From CAVPTL01 sp963708725 (GTDB lineage Bacteria > Actinomycetota > Thermoleophilia > Gaiellales > JAICJC01): a DNA stretch of 64,000 nt. Positions 33,240-41,104 of this stretch are shown in pieces. Position 1 is the first letter of the stretch; the number at the start of each line of letters is the position of its first letter. Under the pieces are notes generated by a model. That model searched no databases, was not told the origin of the DNA, and saw only the letters and a program-made list of their open reading frames with translations. The stretch spans positions 558,001 through 622,000 of the forward strand of contig CAVPTL010000008.1 of the NCBI GenBank assembly GCA_963708725.1. The letters run 5' to 3'. A program made the position numbers and the translations under genes.

Positions 33240-34034
33240 TCAGCTCGCCGATGCGTACAGGTCGTCGACGGCCGCGGCGGCGGAGCGGGCGGCGGCACCT
33301 GGTGCCGAGCCGCGTGACCGCTCGAGCACGTACACGGCCAGCCACGAATCGCCCGCCCCGGTGGGATCGTCGAAGCTCTCGCCGTTGGAGCCGCTGCGCT
33401 CCACACCCTCGGCGGTGACCACCATCGCTCCGTCTCGGCCGAGTGTGATCGCCACCTCGGGCACGTTGAGCCGTGCCAGCCGCTCGGGCTCGACTCCCCC
33501 GCACACGGCCATCGCCTCGGCCCGGCTCAGCTTGAGCATCGCCGCTCCCGCAACGGCCTCGGCGGGGAATGGCCGCAGTCGCAGCGGCCCTGGGTCTGGC
33601 CCGCGGGCGAGTCCCTGAGCATCGATGCAGACGAGCAGCCCCGCCTCGGACAACACCGCGATCATGTCCGGCGGGAAGTCGGTCGAGGCCTGCCCGCCCA
33701 GAATCACCCATTCGCAACCCCCGAGCAGTGGCAGCATTTCGCGAGCTTCGGCCGCCGTGAACGGTTCTCCGACCGCGGCCAGCTGTTGATCGGTGGCTTC
33801 CGGCGAGTGGACGAGCACCGACTCGAAGGTGGACCGCGATGGCAGCACAACGGCGTCGGGAAGCTCGGCGCCCTTGGTGATCACCACCGGTTCCACACCC
33901 ACCGCCCGCAGCGCGCGGGCCGCGTACAGGGGCGTCCCGCCCAGCCGGCGTTGGGTGGCTTCGGCCGGTGTCGATACGACGTCCCACCCGGTATGGCCGA
34001 TCACGGCGACGCTCACCCGGTCATTATCCGCCAT
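33240..34034 (-). CDS. PfkB-family carbohydrate kinase
   Basis: 264 residues from ATG 34034. N-terminal VAVIGHTGWDVVSTP, then GGTPLYAARAL (Gly-Gly substrate motif). The C-terminal catalytic motif is FDDPTGAGDSWLAVYV, with Asp as general base. Shorter than ribokinase, as in many actinobacterial sugar-kinase-like proteins; the substrate is unknown. It starts 11 bases inside the end of the DHp mini-gene. Confidence 0.85.
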   Translation of the reverse strand: MADNDRVSVAVIGHTGWDVVSTPAEATQRRLGGTPLYAARALRAVGVEPVVITKGAELPDAVVLPSRSTFESVLVHSPEATDQQLAAVGEPFTAAEAREMLPLLGGCEWVILGGQASTDFPPDMIAVLSEAGLLVCIDAQGLARGPDPGPLRLRPFPAEAVAGAAMLKLSRAEAMAVCGGVEPERLARLNVPEVAITLGRDGAMVVTAEGVERSGSNGESFDDPTGAGDSWLAVYVLERSRGSAPGAAARSAAAAVDDLYASAS

Positions 34035-34266
34035 CGTCCGCCGGCCCGACGGGTTGGCGCAGGCGCGATACCTGATCGCGCAGCTGGTCGGCGGCGTCGT
34101 CGGCGGTGGATGCGATCCGGTCGAGTGCTCGCTTGGCGGTCTCGGCGTCGCCGGCGTCGAGTGCCGTGAGCGCAGCATCGGTCAGCAGCCTGATCGCTGT
34201 CACCGATTGCTGCGGCCCGTCGTGCAACCAGGCCGCGAGTCGTTCGCGCTCAGTCGATGAGGGCAT
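34024..34266 (-). CDS. orphan HisKA_3-type DHp domain mini-protein
   Basis: 80 residues from ATG 34266. TERERLAAWLHDGPQQSVTAIRLL is an H-box of the NarX/DesK (HisKA_3) class with phospho-accepting His15. A second helix (about 44-70, RALDRIASTADDAADQLRDQVSRL) completes the two-helix hairpin. There is no HATPase domain, sensor domain or transmembrane segment, and the frame ends within the PfkB start. The start overlaps the NarL-type regulator end by 17 bases, so expression is coupled. It may relay or scavenge phosphate between the two response regulators of the operon. Confidence 0.7.
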   Translation of the reverse strand: MPSSTERERLAAWLHDGPQQSVTAIRLLTDAALTALDAGDAETAKRALDRIASTADDAADQLRDQVSRLRQPVGPADDGG

Positions 34267-34909
34267 AGCGCAGCGCCAGTGCGACGGCTTGGGTGCGCGT
34301 GTCGGCTTCGAGCTTCGCCATCGCGTTTCGCACATGGGTGCGAACGGTCTCGGGGCTGATGAAGAGCTTCGCGGCGATCTCGGGGTTGGAGTTGCCGTCG
34401 GCCAGCAGGCCGAGGATTTCGCGCTCGCGACCCGACAGCGCCGGCAGCCGCTCGGTGGCCTTCGGGCTGACGAGTTCGGACGCCAGGGTCGGATCGACGT
34501 ATGCCCCGCCTTCGGCCACGCGCTTGACCGCTCGCACGATGTCGTCGGGTGGCGCGTCCTTGAGCACATACCCGCGTGCGCCGCAGTCGAGGCCCTCCGC
34601 CAGTAGACCCCGCTCGCTGTGGGCGGTGTAGAGGATGACGGCCATGTCGGGGTGGTTGGCCGTTATCTGGCGGGTGGCCGCGAACCCGTCCATGCCCTCC
34701 ATCCGCACGTCCATGACCACCACGTCGGGGCGGCGGCGACCGGCCATCTCGACCGCTCCGCGACCGCTGCTACTCTCGCCGATCACGGTAATCTCGCGGT
34801 CTCGGGCGAGAATCATCTTGACGCCTTCGCGCACGGCAGCGTGATCATCGACGACGATGCAGCGCACTTGCGTGAGTTCAGAACCGGAAGATCCGTGTGT
34901 GGCAGCCAC
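34250..34909 (-). CDS. NarL/LuxR-family response regulator
   Basis: 219 residues. Receiver domain (RCIVVDDHAAVREGVKMIL, phospho-Asp in VVMDVRMEGMDGF, Lys in GYVLKDAPPDDIV) and C-terminal LuxR-type HTH (LSGREREILGLLADGNSNPEIAAKLFISPETVRTHVRNAM). The annotated GTG start gives a 15-residue leader before the receiver; a GTG at 34864 is an alternative. First gene of an operon that continues with the DHp mini-protein, PfkB, a receiver, an LLM and a PPOX gene; no full histidine kinase is nearby. Confidence 0.92.
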   Translation of the reverse strand: MAATHGSSGSELTQVRCIVVDDHAAVREGVKMILARDREITVIGESSSGRGAVEMAGRRRPDVVVMDVRMEGMDGFAATRQITANHPDMAVILYTAHSERGLLAEGLDCGARGYVLKDAPPDDIVRAVKRVAEGGAYVDPTLASELVSPKATERLPALSGREREILGLLADGNSNPEIAAKLFISPETVRTHVRNAMAKLEADTRTQAVALALRYALID

Positions 34910-34968
34910 GGGGCACCGTCCGAAATGTTTCCATCGTTTGTAGGAGCCGAACGTTACTTGGGAGAACT

Positions 34969-34974
34969 TACAAT
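34969..34974 (+). promoter_or_regulatory. -10 hexamer (TACAAT), leaderless CDF gene
   Basis: TACAAT followed by 7 bases and the ATG at 34982. A GGGAGA lies too far upstream (over 15 bases) to act as a normal Shine-Dalgarno. Confidence 0.45.
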
Positions 34975-34981
34975 ACCCCGC

Positions 34982-36328
34982 ATGTCAACCGCACGCCGAA
35001 CCGCGTTGGCGTCTCTGGGCGGCGCGCTGGCTCTGGCGCTGGCGAAGCTCGCGGTCGGCCTTGCCACCGGGAGCCTCGGAATTCTGGCTGAGGCGGCCCA
35101 TTCGGGCATGGATGCTGTTGCCGCCCTGTTGACCGTGTACGCGGTTGGGGTCGCCGAGCGGCCGGCCGATAGCGACCATCCCTACGGTCACGGCAAGGCT
35201 CAGCATCTGTCCGCGCTGGCCGAGGCGGCGATCCTGGCGGCGGTCGCGGTGTGGATCGCGGTCGAGGCGACCACGCGCCTCATCAACGGCAGCACGGCGG
35301 TGTCGGCCACCTGGTACGCGTTCGTGTTGATGGTGATCGTGCTGGTCGTCGATGCCGGACGGTCAACGGCGTCCCTGCGGGTCGGCCGGGCCGAACACAA
35401 CGCGGCGCTCCTGGCCAACGCCGCGCATTTTGCGTCGGACTTCGTCGGCAGCCTCGCGGTGCTGGTCGGCCTCATCCTGGTGTCGTTCGGAGTGCAGGGC
35501 GGCGACTCGGTGGCCGCCATCTTCGTGTCGGTGATCGTGCTTGCCGGTGCCGCCCGGCTGGCCTGGATCAACGTCGATGTGCTGATGGATCGTGCTCCGA
35601 CCGGTACCGCTTGGCGGGTCGAGCGGGCCGCGCTTTCGGTGCCGGGAGTGACCGCCGTACGCTCGGTGCGTGTGCGCGAGGCCGGTGGTGAGAACTTTGC
35701 CGAAGTGGTGATCGGCGTGTCGCGACTGGCCGGGCTCGAGCGTTCGCACGACACGATGGATCTGGTGGAGCAGGCGGTGATCGAGGAGCTCGGCCGCGCG
35801 CAGGTGGTGGTGCACGCCGAACCCGACGCCGTGGGCGAGCGCGCCAACGATCGCATCGCCGCGGCCGCGCTGCGCGTCCCGGGTGTGGTCGAGACGCACA
35901 ACATCACTGTCCTGGCTCAGCCCGACGGGCTCGCGGTCACGCTGCACGTGCGGCTCCCTGAGGACACTCCACTGTCGGAGGCCGGTGCCGTGGTGATGCG
36001 GTTGAAGCAGGAGATCCGGCGCGAGATCGGGGTCGCCCGCGTCTTCGCCCATGTGGAGCCATCCCTCCCGGACGCCCAACCCGCCCAGGAGGTCACGAGC
36101 GTCGAGCCCGCCGTGCTGCGGATCGCCGCTGACGCGGTGCGCTCGGTGGCGGGCGACGGCGCCGAGGTGGTCGTCTATCGCCAGGCCGAGCGCTTGCTGG
36201 TCGTGACCTCGGTGCACGGTCAGCCGACCATGACCGTTCGCGACTCACACGAACTCGCAAGCCGCATCGAAGACGTCGTCCGCGAACGGCTCGACCACGT
36301 CGACGACGTGATCGTCGAGGTCATCTAG
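34982..36328 (+). CDS. CDF-family metal transporter with three C-terminal domains
   Basis: 448 residues; typical CDF proteins are near 300. About five to six helices carry the two metal-site motifs AAHSGMDAV (TM2) and AAHFASDFVG (TM5), an HxxxD pair in each, which suggests Zn2+ or a similar divalent ion. A His-containing loop, DHPYGHGKAQHLSA, lies between. After residue ~205 three successive ferredoxin-like alpha/beta repeats follow (about 205-275, 280-355 and 370-448), where one is usual. It faces a convergent protease gene through a strong terminator. Confidence 0.87.
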   Translation: MSTARRTALASLGGALALALAKLAVGLATGSLGILAEAAHSGMDAVAALLTVYAVGVAERPADSDHPYGHGKAQHLSALAEAAILAAVAVWIAVEATTRLINGSTAVSATWYAFVLMVIVLVVDAGRSTASLRVGRAEHNAALLANAAHFASDFVGSLAVLVGLILVSFGVQGGDSVAAIFVSVIVLAGAARLAWINVDVLMDRAPTGTAWRVERAALSVPGVTAVRSVRVREAGGENFAEVVIGVSRLAGLERSHDTMDLVEQAVIEELGRAQVVVHAEPDAVGERANDRIAAAALRVPGVVETHNITVLAQPDGLAVTLHVRLPEDTPLSEAGAVVMRLKQEIRREIGVARVFAHVEPSLPDAQPAQEVTSVEPAVLRIAADAVRSVAGDGAEVVVYRQAERLLVVTSVHGQPTMTVRDSHELASRIEDVVRERLDHVDDVIVEVI

Positions 36329-36343
36329 CCGTTAAAAGCAGAT

Positions 36344-36380
36344 GCCGGGGCCCCATTGGCAGGTGGGGTGGGGCCCCGGC
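36344..36380. terminator. terminator hairpin after the CDF gene
   Basis: Perfect 12-bp arms 36344-36355 and 36369-36380 (GCCGGGGCCCCA) with a 13-base loop. No long T-run follows, as is common in high-GC actinobacteria. It lies 15 bases after the CDF stop. Confidence 0.75.
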
Positions 36381-36382
36381 GA

Positions 36383-36400
36383 GCACGCCCGAGGGCGTGC
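36383..36400. terminator. short terminator hairpin, htrA side
   Basis: Perfect 8-bp arms GCACGCCC/GGGCGTGC with a two-base loop. A third dyad (36420-36428 with 36461-36469, CCACCGACC) lies closer to the htrA stop. The convergent gap thus holds three stacked hairpins. Confidence 0.55.
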
Positions 36401-36486
36401 AACTTGGCCGTCCAGACTTCCACCGACCCCGTTCTGCGCAGGCTGGGGCCGGTGGTGTCCGGTCGGTGGCTTTGAAGGTGAAGCGG

Positions 36487-37635
36487 TTAGCTGGCGGGGC
36501 GATCTGCGAGCGTGACCTGCACGTCGCGGGACTGCCCGTCGTGGGTGACGGTGAGTGACAGCGAATCGCCAGGGCTGTGAGCGGCGATCGCGTCGTAGAG
36601 ATCACTGAACTGTTCGATCTGCTTACCGTCGACTGCGGTGATCACATCACCGCCGAGCTTGAACGGCGTTCCGCCGATGGTTGCGGTTGAGGTGCCGCCC
36701 TGGAGGCCGGCCTTATCGGCGGGCGAACCGGCGGTGACGTCCTCGACCAGGAACCCGTGTTGGGTCGAGAGATGCAGCGCCTGTGCCAGCTCGGGGGTCA
36801 ACGCGACGCCGCGAACTCCGATATAGGGGTGTGTGGCGTGACCGGTCTGGATGATCTGGTCGGCCACCGAGCGGGCGGTGTCGATCGGGATGGCAAAGCC
36901 GATGCCGATGCTGCCCGACTGCTCGCTGTTACTGCCCGTCAGGATCTGGCTGGTGATGCCGATGACCTGGCCCTCGGCGTTGATCAGCGGACCACCCGAG
37001 TTGCCGTGGTTGATGGCGGCGTCGGTCTGGATCGCGTTGGAGATGGGATCCTGCGCGGGTGAGTCGATCGTCCGGTTGACCGCCGACACGATGCCCGAGG
37101 TGATGGTGCGCTCTTCGCCGAGCGGGTTACCGATCGCAACGACCGGGTCGCCGACGTGCACCGACTCGACCGAGCCGAGCGTGAGCGGGTCGAGCGAGGC
37201 GGCGGGAAGGGTCTGGGTGGGCTGGAGCACGGCGACATCGGTGGTGGTGTCGATGCCGAGCACCTTGGCGTCGTAGGTCACGTCCTGACCGGTCGAGTCT
37301 GCAAAGCCGACGGTGACGTGGCTTGCGCCCTGAACGACGTGGCCGTTGGTGAGGATGTGGCCCTGGCGGTCGATCAGGAAGCCCGAGCCGAGGGCCGAAC
37401 CCTGTGCGAGGGTGGACTTGACGACGACGACACCTGGGGCGTCGCGGTTATAGATCTGGCGGGCGGTGAGCCCAGGGGTGTTGATGACCGCAGCCGGCTG
37501 GGCGGCGGTGTCCGACGATCGCGTGACGCTGACGACGGTCTTGGTGGAATCGTGATCGGCGGAGACCGCGACCACGCCCCCGCCGATTACCGCGGCGGAG
37601 AGGACGATGGCTGACTGTTTGATCAATGGGTTCAT
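36487..37635 (-). CDS. htrA: HtrA/DegP-like trypsin-family serine protease with PDZ domain
   Basis: 382 residues. An N-terminal helix (about 8-26, VLSAAVIGGGVVAVSA) anchors or exports it. The trypsin-like domain shows the triad: His in ILTNGHVVQGA, Asp in TTDVAVLQP, Ser in HGNSGGPLINAEG. One PDZ domain follows (about 285-380, HPYIGVRGVALTPELA to the C-terminus). It carries out extracytoplasmic protein quality control. Divergent from the lipid kinase gene. Confidence 0.92.
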   Translation of the reverse strand: MNPLIKQSAIVLSAAVIGGGVVAVSADHDSTKTVVSVTRSSDTAAQPAAVINTPGLTARQIYNRDAPGVVVVKSTLAQGSALGSGFLIDRQGHILTNGHVVQGASHVTVGFADSTGQDVTYDAKVLGIDTTTDVAVLQPTQTLPAASLDPLTLGSVESVHVGDPVVAIGNPLGEERTITSGIVSAVNRTIDSPAQDPISNAIQTDAAINHGNSGGPLINAEGQVIGITSQILTGSNSEQSGSIGIGFAIPIDTARSVADQIIQTGHATHPYIGVRGVALTPELAQALHLSTQHGFLVEDVTAGSPADKAGLQGGTSTATIGGTPFKLGGDVITAVDGKQIEQFSDLYDAIAAHSPGDSLSLTVTHDGQSRDVQVTLADRPAS

Positions 37636-37690
37636 GCGGTGTGTTGTACGTCGTCCAGATTGAGGACACCTTTAGAGGTTAAGAACCCAT

Positions 37691-37696
37691 TAGTGT
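37691..37696 (+). promoter_or_regulatory. -10 hexamer (TAGTGT) before the lipid kinase gene
   Basis: TAGTGT followed by 6 bases and ATG 37703. No convincing -35 was seen. Confidence 0.3.
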
Positions 37697-37702
37697 TTCG
37701 CG

Positions 37703-38620
37703 ATGCAGTCACGTCTTATCACCAATCCCGGGGCCAGTGGCGTGACCGAGTCAATAGTCTCTCAGGTGGCTTCCCGTCTGACGCCGGTCACCGATCTGGA
37801 GATCTCCTACACGACGCGTCAGGGGCATGCGACCGAACTCGCCGCCGAGGTGTCGAGCGGGCTGGTGATCGCGCTCGGTGGAGATGGCACGTTCAACGAG
37901 GTCGTGAACGGGCTGCGTCCCGGCGTCGCGTTTGCGGCTCTTCCGGGCGGCGCTTCGTCGGTGTATGCCCGCCAGCTGGGGTATCCCGACGACCCGATCG
38001 CCGCCGCCCCGATCCTTGCCCGGGCGATCGCCGCCGATAGCCGCCGCTCGGTTGGGCTCGGCCTCGTCGACGGCCGCCGGTTCACGTTTGCCGCGAGTGT
38101 GGGGTTCGACGCGACTGCCACTCGCGCAGTCGACGAGGCCAGGAGGAATCGACCGGGCAACGTTCGCCCGGGGGATCTGCGCGTGCTGTACGAGGCGCTG
38201 CGGGTGCTGGGCGCGCAGGGCTTTCGGCTTGCGGAGCAGATGACGGTGAGCGCCGACGCAGACGCTCCGCTGCGCGCCTCCTACATCGCCATCGCAAATC
38301 AACACCCCTACACCTACTTCGGCAAGCTGCCGGTGAGGGCCACTCCTCGAGCGGGGTTTGACTCCGCCCTGGATGCGGTCGTGCTCGGGCGGCTCGGCAA
38401 ACGAGCGCTACCGCGGCTTGTGCTGTATGCCCTGGCCTGGCCACGGCACGCCCGCACCAGCACACCAGGGATCACCTACCTGCACGACCGTTCGCGGTTC
38501 ACGATCGACTGCGATCAGCCGGTGGCCGTGCAGATCGACGGCGAGTACGTTGGTGATCGTGAGCGCATCGAGGTCGGCTATGAGCCCGACGCGATCACGG
38601 TGATTGTGCCGGCCGACTGA
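37703..38620 (+). CDS. diacylglycerol/lipid kinase-family protein
   Basis: 305 residues with the DAGK catalytic fold: ITNPGASG at the N-terminus, GHATELAAE, VIALGGDGTFNEVVNGL (ATP-binding GGDGT) and LPGGASSVYARQLG (in place of the usual GTxNDFAR). The C-terminal domain contains FDSALDAVVLG and QIDGEYVGD. It probably phosphorylates diacylglycerol or another lipid alcohol at the membrane. Followed on the same strand by a small membrane protein and a phosphodiesterase. Confidence 0.85.
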   Translation: MQSRLITNPGASGVTESIVSQVASRLTPVTDLEISYTTRQGHATELAAEVSSGLVIALGGDGTFNEVVNGLRPGVAFAALPGGASSVYARQLGYPDDPIAAAPILARAIAADSRRSVGLGLVDGRRFTFAASVGFDATATRAVDEARRNRPGNVRPGDLRVLYEALRVLGAQGFRLAEQMTVSADADAPLRASYIAIANQHPYTYFGKLPVRATPRAGFDSALDAVVLGRLGKRALPRLVLYALAWPRHARTSTPGITYLHDRSRFTIDCDQPVAVQIDGEYVGDRERIEVGYEPDAITVIVPAD

Positions 38621-38656
38621 CGCCGCCGCCCAGCCGCTCCCGGTGGGGTCGGTATC

Positions 38657-39214
38657 ATGCGGGCCGTTGTGGATACTGTTATCGCCGTCGGTCAGGGCCT
38701 CGGCCTCGCAGCGGCCGCCGGACTGATCTCGGCGGCGCCGGTTGCGATCGGTGCGACCGCCGCGACCCAGGATCTGCTCGAGGATCCCGCGTCGTTTGCA
38801 TCTCGCGCGTGGCTGGTCGCGATCGCCTGGGCGGCCGTCGTGATCGAGTTGGTGGCCGATGCGGTGTGGCCGGGCGCCGGCGCGGGCGGCCGCCTGATCC
38901 GGCGAGTGATCGCCGGAGGGCTCGCGTTTGAGCTCGCGGCGGGTGGGGCCGTGCCGTACGCCGGCCTTGCGATCGGCGCCGTGGTGGCCGCGGCCGTGGG
39001 TCTGGGCATGCGTCGCGTGCGGTCGGGAGCGGTGAAGGCCGGCGGGGATGTCCGCGGCACGGCGTTGATCGAGGACGGAGCCGGCATCGGCGCTTCGCTG
39101 GTCGCGCTGATCCCGATCGTCGGATATGTGATGGCCCTCGCCGGAGGCTTCCTCCTGCTGCGGGTGCGACGACGCGAGGGTCAGAAGTACGAGGGCCTGC
39201 GCGTCCTTCGGTGA
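38657..39214 (+). CDS. DUF4126-like small membrane protein
   Basis: 185 residues, Ala/Gly/Val rich, with about five hydrophobic segments (for example GLGLAAAAGLISAAPVAIGATAA and SLVALIPIVGYVMALAGGFLLL). An acidic DLLEDPASFAS segment lies after the first. The pattern resembles DUF4126 membrane proteins; function unknown. It lies between lipid kinase and phosphodiesterase genes. Confidence 0.65.
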   Translation: MRAVVDTVIAVGQGLGLAAAAGLISAAPVAIGATAATQDLLEDPASFASRAWLVAIAWAAVVIELVADAVWPGAGAGGRLIRRVIAGGLAFELAAGGAVPYAGLAIGAVVAAAVGLGMRRVRSGAVKAGGDVRGTALIEDGAGIGASLVALIPIVGYVMALAGGFLLLRVRRREGQKYEGLRVLR

Positions 39215-39224
39215 GTCGGTCGGC

Positions 39225-40643
39225 GTGCCGTCGGCGTCGAAGAAGCTGATCCTCACCGTCATTGACGGGCTCGGCCCCGAGCTGCTCGACCAGGCCAACG
39301 CCGCCGGATTGGTGCCAACAATCGACTGGCTGGCGGGCGAGGGCCGCCGTACAGACGCGTGTGTTTCGACCTTCCCGTCGCTCACGCCGGTGTGCCTCTC
39401 GGCTCTGGTGACCGGCCAGCATCCGGCCGGGTCGCTGATTCCCAGCATGAGCTGGTACCACCGCGGCGAGCAGCGGATGGTCGAATACGGCTCCTCGCTT
39501 TCAGCGATGCTCGCCACCGGCACCCGCCAGCTGGTCGACGACCTGCTCGTGAATCTCAACATGTTGCACCTCTCGCCGCGCATATCGACGGTGTTCGAGG
39601 CACTTGACGACGGCGGCTTCGCCACCGCAGCGGTCAACACCTACGTGATCCGCGGCCGTACCAGGCATCCCATCACCCGGCCCGCGGCCAGGCGCCTGGC
39701 CCGCCGGGTGGGCGTCGCCGATGCCGTCTACGGTCCCCGCCGGTATTTCCTGGGCGACCTGTTTTTCTCTGACGAGACCGGTGCTCCGCTGAATATCGGC
39801 GCGAGCGTCGACCGACACAGCGGTCATGTTGGCCGATGGCTGGTAACTCGTGACGGGTTCGACTTCCTGTTCTTCTACCTGTACGAGACCGACGCTGCAC
39901 AGCACCGCGGCGGGGATGTGATGGGTGCCGTCGCCGGGGCCGACCGTGGGCTCGAGATGCTGGTCGAGGCGGCCGGCGGCCGCGAGCGGTTTCTCAACCG
40001 ATACGCGGTGATGGTGGTGGCCGATCACTCCCAAAGTCCGATCACCCAGGTGGCCGACGCGGCGGATGCCCTGGACGGTCTTCGCGTCTACCGCGGTGCG
40101 CGTGGCCAGCGCCCCGACCGCAGCGACATCGCGCTGGCGTCGTCCAACCGGATCTCGATGGCCTACGTCTTGCCCGGCTCCAGCGTGTCGGTGGCCGAGG
40201 TGGCCGAGCGCACCCTCGATCACGCCGCGGCAGATGTCGTGATGTATGTGGAGGACGGCTGGTTCGTCGCCCGCCGGGGATCGGGCAGCCTGCGATTTCG
40301 CCGCGGCCCCGGGCACACCGACAAGCGTGACAATTCGTTTACGCTCGAGGGCGACGCCGACCTGCTACCCGACTCCGAGTATCCCAATGCGCTCGAGCGG
40401 ATCGAAGGTGTGCTTGATTGTCCCAACGCCGGGGACGTGGTCGTTTCCGCCGCGCTTGGCTATGAGTTCTCCGACGCCGGCGGCGGTCACCATGTGGGCG
40501 GCGGGAGCCATGGATCACTGCATGCCGCCGATTCACTGGTGCCGCTGATCACCGCCGGGTTCGATCCGCGGATGCAGCTGCCCGAGCAGCCTTCCATCAC
40601 CGACCTGACCCCGCTCACGTTGCATCACTTCGGGGTGAGATAG
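39225..40643 (+). CDS. alkaline-phosphatase-superfamily phosphodiesterase/pyrophosphatase
   Basis: 472 residues. The NPP-type core is visible: VIDGLGPELLDQ (metal Asp), Thr nucleophile region in STFPSLTPVCLSALVTGQHPA, YETDAAQHRGG (metal Asp/His) and MVVADHSQSP (metal Asp/His), with a C-terminal GGGHHVGGGSHGSLHA motif carrying the last His. No signal peptide is seen, so it is probably cytoplasmic. The substrate is unknown; the neighbours suggest a phospholipid or polyprenyl-phosphate link. Confidence 0.85.
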   Translation: MPSASKKLILTVIDGLGPELLDQANAAGLVPTIDWLAGEGRRTDACVSTFPSLTPVCLSALVTGQHPAGSLIPSMSWYHRGEQRMVEYGSSLSAMLATGTRQLVDDLLVNLNMLHLSPRISTVFEALDDGGFATAAVNTYVIRGRTRHPITRPAARRLARRVGVADAVYGPRRYFLGDLFFSDETGAPLNIGASVDRHSGHVGRWLVTRDGFDFLFFYLYETDAAQHRGGDVMGAVAGADRGLEMLVEAAGGRERFLNRYAVMVVADHSQSPITQVADAADALDGLRVYRGARGQRPDRSDIALASSNRISMAYVLPGSSVSVAEVAERTLDHAAADVVMYVEDGWFVARRGSGSLRFRRGPGHTDKRDNSFTLEGDADLLPDSEYPNALERIEGVLDCPNAGDVVVSAALGYEFSDAGGGHHVGGGSHGSLHAADSLVPLITAGFDPRMQLPEQPSITDLTPLTLHHFGVR

Positions 40644-40646
40644 CAT
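40641..40646 (+). promoter_or_regulatory. -10 hexamer (TAGCAT) overlapping the upstream stop codon
   Basis: TAGCAT begins with the TAG stop of the phosphodiesterase gene and ends 7 bases before the GtrA ATG at 40654, matching the leaderless spacing. Confidence 0.35.
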
Positions 40647-40653
40647 CTCCGAC

Positions 40654-41103
40654 ATGGATGAAGCCCGCGCCGATGCGGCGCCAATCGGCGTAAAAGCTCA
40701 CTACCGACGCTTGCATCTCGCGGTGCGACGGCCGGACAACTGGTTCGAGCTGATCCGATTTTGCCTCGTCGGTGCCACCGGGTATGCGATCAATCTGGCC
40801 GTGTTCGCCATCGCCGACAAGTGGTTTCGCTACCAGCTCGCCTTCGCGGTGGCATTCGCCGTCGCCGCCACCAGTAACTTCGTTTGGAACCGACTGTGGA
40901 CGTTTCGCGTCACACATGGTGTGCCCCACCACCAATACGCCCGCTTCCTGACGGTGTCCGCGGTTGCGCTGGTCGTCGACCTGCTTGTCCTGACGACGTT
41001 GGTGGAGGTCGCGGGGATGAGCCGCCTGCTGGCTGCGGCCATCGCCATCCTGATCGCCACCCCCATCAGCTTCCTTGGCAACAAGGTCTGGTCCTTCCGG
41101 TAG
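40654..41103 (+). CDS. GtrA-family membrane protein
   Basis: 149 residues, four helices: WFELIRFCLVGATGYAINLAVFAIAD, FRYQLAFAVAFAVAATSNFVWNRLWTF, a third around FLTVSAVALVVDLLVLT and a fourth ending TPISFLGNKVWSF, the GtrA signature. Such proteins help flip polyprenyl-phosphate sugars. The following gene encodes a GT-C-like membrane protein, which fits an envelope glycan role. Confidence 0.9.
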   Translation: MDEARADAAPIGVKAHYRRLHLAVRRPDNWFELIRFCLVGATGYAINLAVFAIADKWFRYQLAFAVAFAVAATSNFVWNRLWTFRVTHGVPHHQYARFLTVSAVALVVDLLVLTTLVEVAGMSRLLAAAIAILIATPISFLGNKVWSFR

Positions 41104-41104
41104 C

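Noticed and set aside
34267..34569. Longer N-terminal extension of the DHp mini-protein
   Set aside because: That part of the frame is antiphase to the NarL-type regulator on the same strand and is Arg/Ser/Pro-rich; the ATG at 34266 gives a clean domain.
36329..36486. Short repeats between the CDF and htrA genes as a CRISPR-like or mobile element
   Set aside because: These are unrelated inverted repeats of different sequence, best read as stacked terminators for convergent genes.
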